A stretch of DNA of 64,000 bases from Castellaniella sp049650445 (GTDB lineage: Bacteria > Pseudomonadota > Gammaproteobacteria > Burkholderiales > Burkholderiaceae_B): positions 62,001 through 126,000 of the forward strand of contig NZ_JBASAD010000033.1 in the NCBI RefSeq assembly GCF_049650445.1, written 5' to 3'. Shown in pieces: positions 61,740 through 64,000 of this stretch. Within the stretch, counting starts at the first letter, position 1. Each line of letters opens with the position of its first letter. The notes under the pieces were generated by a model. The model did no database searches. It worked only from the letters and a program-made list of their open reading frames with translations, and had not been told where the DNA came from. A program made the position numbers and the translations under genes.

Positions 61740-62840
61740 TCAAAACGGCTTGATCGCGATCTTCAGCACCCCGTCACGCTGGTGAGCGAACAGGTCGTAC
61801 GCCGCGACGATGTCATCCAGCGGATAGTGGTGGGTGACGAGCGCGCCGAGATCGAGGCGTTCGGCCGCGATCACGTTCATCAGGCGGCGCATGCGCTCCT
61901 TGCCGCCGGGGCACAGGGCGGTATTGATGCGATGGTCGCCCAGGCCGGCGGCGAAGGCGTCCAGCGGAATCTTCAGATCCTGGGAATACACGCCCAGGCT
62001 GGACAGCGTGCCGCCAGGCTTGAGGCAGCGCAGCGCCTGCTCGAACGTGGTCTGCGTGCCAAGCGCCTCGATGGCCGAATCGGCGCCGCGTCCGCCCGTC
62101 AAGCGCATCACCTCATCGACCACGTCGCATGAGCGGAAATCGAGCGTGACGTCGGCACCCAATCGCCGCGAAATGCCCAGGCGGTGCTCGTTGCCATCCA
62201 CCGCGATGACGGTGGTCGCGCCCAGCAAGCGCGCACCGGCGGTCGCACACAGGCCGATAGGCCCCTGCGCGAAAACGACCACCGTGTCGCCCAGGCGGAT
62301 ATTGGCGTTCTCCGCTCCCTTGAAACCGGTGGACATGATGTCCGGGCACATCAGCACCTGCTCGTCGGTGAGACCGTCCGGAATCGGCGCAAGATTGGCC
62401 TGCGCGTCGGGCACCAGCACGTATTCGGCCTGGGTGCCGTCGATCAGATTGCCGAAACGCCAGCCGGCGGTGGCCTTGTAGCCATGGCAGCCGCAACGCC
62501 CGGAGGGGATCAGGTAGCTGCCATCCTGCGACGGAACGCCGTCCTGGGCCGCGTATGAGCCGAAATTCGGGCAGATCGCGCCGGCGATGACGCGCTGGCC
62601 TTCCTGATAGCCCGTGACCGCACTGCCGAGTTTTTCGATGATGCCCACGGGCTCGTGGCCGACGGTCAGCCCCCGGGCGACCGGGTACTCGCCTTTGAGG
62701 ATGTGGATGTCAGTGCCACAGATCGTGGTAGTGGTGATGCGGACCAGCGCATCGTTGGGGCCGACATCAGGGATGGGCTTTTCGGTCAGTTCGATCCGAC
62801 CGGGTTCGACAAAAACAGCGGCTTTCATTGTGGCGGCCAT
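61740..62840 (-). CDS. Zinc-dependent alcohol dehydrogenase (MDR family)
   Basis: A 366-residue medium-chain dehydrogenase. The catalytic zinc cysteine lies in TTTICGTDIHILKGEYP (about residue 40), followed by TVGHEPVGII (His near 62). The NAD(P) Rossmann stretch VVVFAQGPIGLCATAGARLLG is near 180. The four cysteines of the structural zinc site are absent, as in tetrameric secondary alcohol dehydrogenases. ATG 62840 has a GGAGAG ribosome site. It stands between two hip modules. Substrate unknown; short or secondary alcohols are likely. Confidence 0.9.
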   Translation of the reverse strand: MAATMKAAVFVEPGRIELTEKPIPDVGPNDALVRITTTTICGTDIHILKGEYPVARGLTVGHEPVGIIEKLGSAVTGYQEGQRVIAGAICPNFGSYAAQDGVPSQDGSYLIPSGRCGCHGYKATAGWRFGNLIDGTQAEYVLVPDAQANLAPIPDGLTDEQVLMCPDIMSTGFKGAENANIRLGDTVVVFAQGPIGLCATAGARLLGATTVIAVDGNEHRLGISRRLGADVTLDFRSCDVVDEVMRLTGGRGADSAIEALGTQTTFEQALRCLKPGGTLSSLGVYSQDLKIPLDAFAAGLGDHRINTALCPGGKERMRRLMNVIAAERLDLGALVTHHYPLDDIVAAYDLFAHQRDGVLKIAIKPF

Positions 62841-62968
62841 GGCGCTCTCCTTCACGAGATCGACGGGTGCAGGCCCCGCCTGCAGATGATGGTGCCATCG
62901 TATCGGCTCTCTACGAATTGCTGCTTGCGTCAGATCATGAAAACCCCATTTGGCATGGGGATATCCGC

Positions 62969-63927
62969 TCAGGAACCAGGCCGATCCAACGGAATAGCCA
63001 ACACGTGTTTGGCCAGCGACTGCCAGACCGAAAACAACTGCTTGCCACACGCAGCGGCGAAATCGGGATAGAGATCACAGTAATCGTCGAGGTCTTTGAG
63101 GGTATCCCGGATTGCCTCGTGTACTTCGTCAAACACAGACTGGACTTGCTTGCGGCTCAAGCCACACACCACACGGCCGAAATCCATCAAATGGCCGGAG
63201 GAAGGAAAAAGGCGTTTCCCCCCCATGCTCAACGCCATCTGATCCTGCGCAATATACGGCAGCGTACTGCAAATATCGTAGACCGGCGCGAACTTCACCG
63301 TGTCATCGGGGTCGCCATACAGCATCCCGAAATTTTTCAGATGAGCGTCCCCATCACCCAACGCGCAAGACAGTACGATCCGCTTGAACAGCGCGCCGCG
63401 CAGGGCTGGACGACCTGCAGGTTCCACCATCAACAGCAAGTTGCGTACGAGGGTCTCGTAACTGCCTTCGTATTTCTGCCTGGCTGTTCTGGCGCACAAC
63501 GTGGCGCCATCCTCAAACCCCAGCGGGGTCCCGTCATCCTGCCGGTCAAACCGCTCGATGACCAGCATCTGCCCGCTTTCAGTCAGGTGGACACGCGCGG
63601 TGGGAAGCCCGCCTCGATGACCTTGGCATATTGGCGCATCAGGTAGTCCCTGAGCGCACCTTCAGGCAGACTCTGATCGAAGATGGGCGGCAGATTGCCC
63701 ACGAGTCCCGCGGCCTCCGGCTCGTAAGGTGCCCGACGCACAGGCATGGTGATCGAAACTGCGTCCCGGTCGGACAAACCATCGTCGTAGTAAAACGCCG
63801 TGCGGACTTGCCAAGCAAAACCTGGTTCACTGTAACGCTCCAGCGTGCCGACCTTGCGCAATCCATGCAGGTCCCGGACCCACACGTCCAACAGATTTTC
63901 AGGAGCGGAATCGTGGCTTCTTGGCAT
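62969..63927 (-). pseudogene. Broken second hipA, kinase N-lobe deleted with frameshift
   Basis: Two minus-strand ORFs cover the two ends of a HipA protein. Bases 63927-63583 encode 114 residues with the HipA N-terminal pattern (YEPEAAGLVGNLPPIFDQSLPEGALRDYL). Bases 63568-62969 encode 200 residues of the C-lobe with LVIERFDR, and the catalytic GDGDAHLKNFG. The ATP-loop region (GARPK-like), about 100 residues, is missing. In frame +2 the C-part can be read back to LPTARVHLTESGQ with no start, and the N-part ends in a premature TGA at that point. A split HipS/HipT arrangement is less likely, because HipT retains the ATP loop. Confidence 0.8.
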
Positions 63928-64000
63928 GGCTCTGCTCGTATTCCTGCCGGTTTAGCGCCACCAGTTCGTCCAAAGTCGGCCGCCCCTGAAGCGCCTGAAC
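63899..64000 (-). CDS. 3' end of a gene upstream of the broken hipA (HipB-like position)
   Basis: The last 33 codons of a minus-strand gene are visible (ends ALNRQEYEQSHAKKPRFRS, stop at 63901-63899). It overlaps the broken hipA start by 29 bases, as hipB genes do, so it is probably the cognate antitoxin. The DNA-binding domain would lie beyond the window. Confidence 0.55.
   Translation of the reverse strand, partial: VQALQGRPTLDELVALNRQEYEQSHAKKPRFRS

Overview
The window looks like chromosomal DNA of a high-GC betaproteobacterium, most likely in the Alcaligenaceae (the Bordetella/Achromobacter/Castellaniella group). The evidence is gene content and linkage: recG-oxyR, rph-rdgB-hemW, glnA-ntrB-ntrC behind a sigma-54 promoter, nadA-nadC opposite nadB, fbpABC, and two copies of a GC-rich intergenic repeat of a type I associate with this family. 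No rRNA, tRNA, CRISPR array or intact insertion sequence was seen. Gene calls rest on motif and family recognition by eye.

Layout. 1-2.1 kb: an ArsB pump (cut by the window edge) and a UPF0016 manganese exporter behind a yybP-ykoY manganese riboswitch. 2.1-6.3 kb: de novo NAD synthesis (nadA, nadC, nadB) and a small cytochrome c. 6.5-12.9 kb: a thioredoxin-fold protein, an NfeD/slipin pair, a DUF488 protein, fumarase C, an Epd-type dehydrogenase, a 2-hydroxyacid dehydrogenase and a glutathione S-transferase. 13-18.9 kb: the branched-chain amino acid ABC operon livKHMGF, then proC. 19-23.3 kb: the glycerol-3-phosphate ABC operon ugpBAEC with a possible Pho-type promoter. 23.3-29 kb: a second Liv-type binding protein, oxyR, recG, ridA and fpr. 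29.1-32.7 kb: a ferric-iron ABC operon behind a Fur-like palindrome. 32.7-36.9 kb: glnA-ntrB-ntrC with a sigma-54 promoter and NtrC sites. 36.8-40.5 kb: hemW, rdgB, rph, yicC.

40.5-45 kb is the most accessory-looking part. It holds short unrecognised ORFs (one perhaps an integrase remnant), a toxin gene with a large in-frame internal deletion beside an intact antitoxin, an AT-rich spacer, and an unusual three-gene nitric oxide reductase locus. That locus encodes a two-helix membrane protein, a NorC fused to a second COX2-tail-like cytochrome c, and a NorB with all catalytic residues plus about 100 extra C-terminal residues. I rate it the best candidate for an undescribed variant system.

45-60 kb: a urea channel, two MFS exporters, fabA/fabB, a chemoreceptor coupled to an FlhE-like protein, a TANGO2/NRDE protein, a YqeY protein, an old-yellow-enzyme homologue, a Ktr potassium system, a polar amino acid ABC transporter lacking its ATPase, and a YchJ protein. 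60-64 kb: an intact hipBA module, a zinc alcohol dehydrogenase, and a second hip module whose hipA has lost its kinase N-lobe.

The inferred lifestyle is a respiratory, motile generalist with much ABC-type uptake (branched-chain and polar amino acids, glycerol-3-phosphate, iron), classical nitrogen and oxidative-stress control, and at least partial nitric oxide handling.
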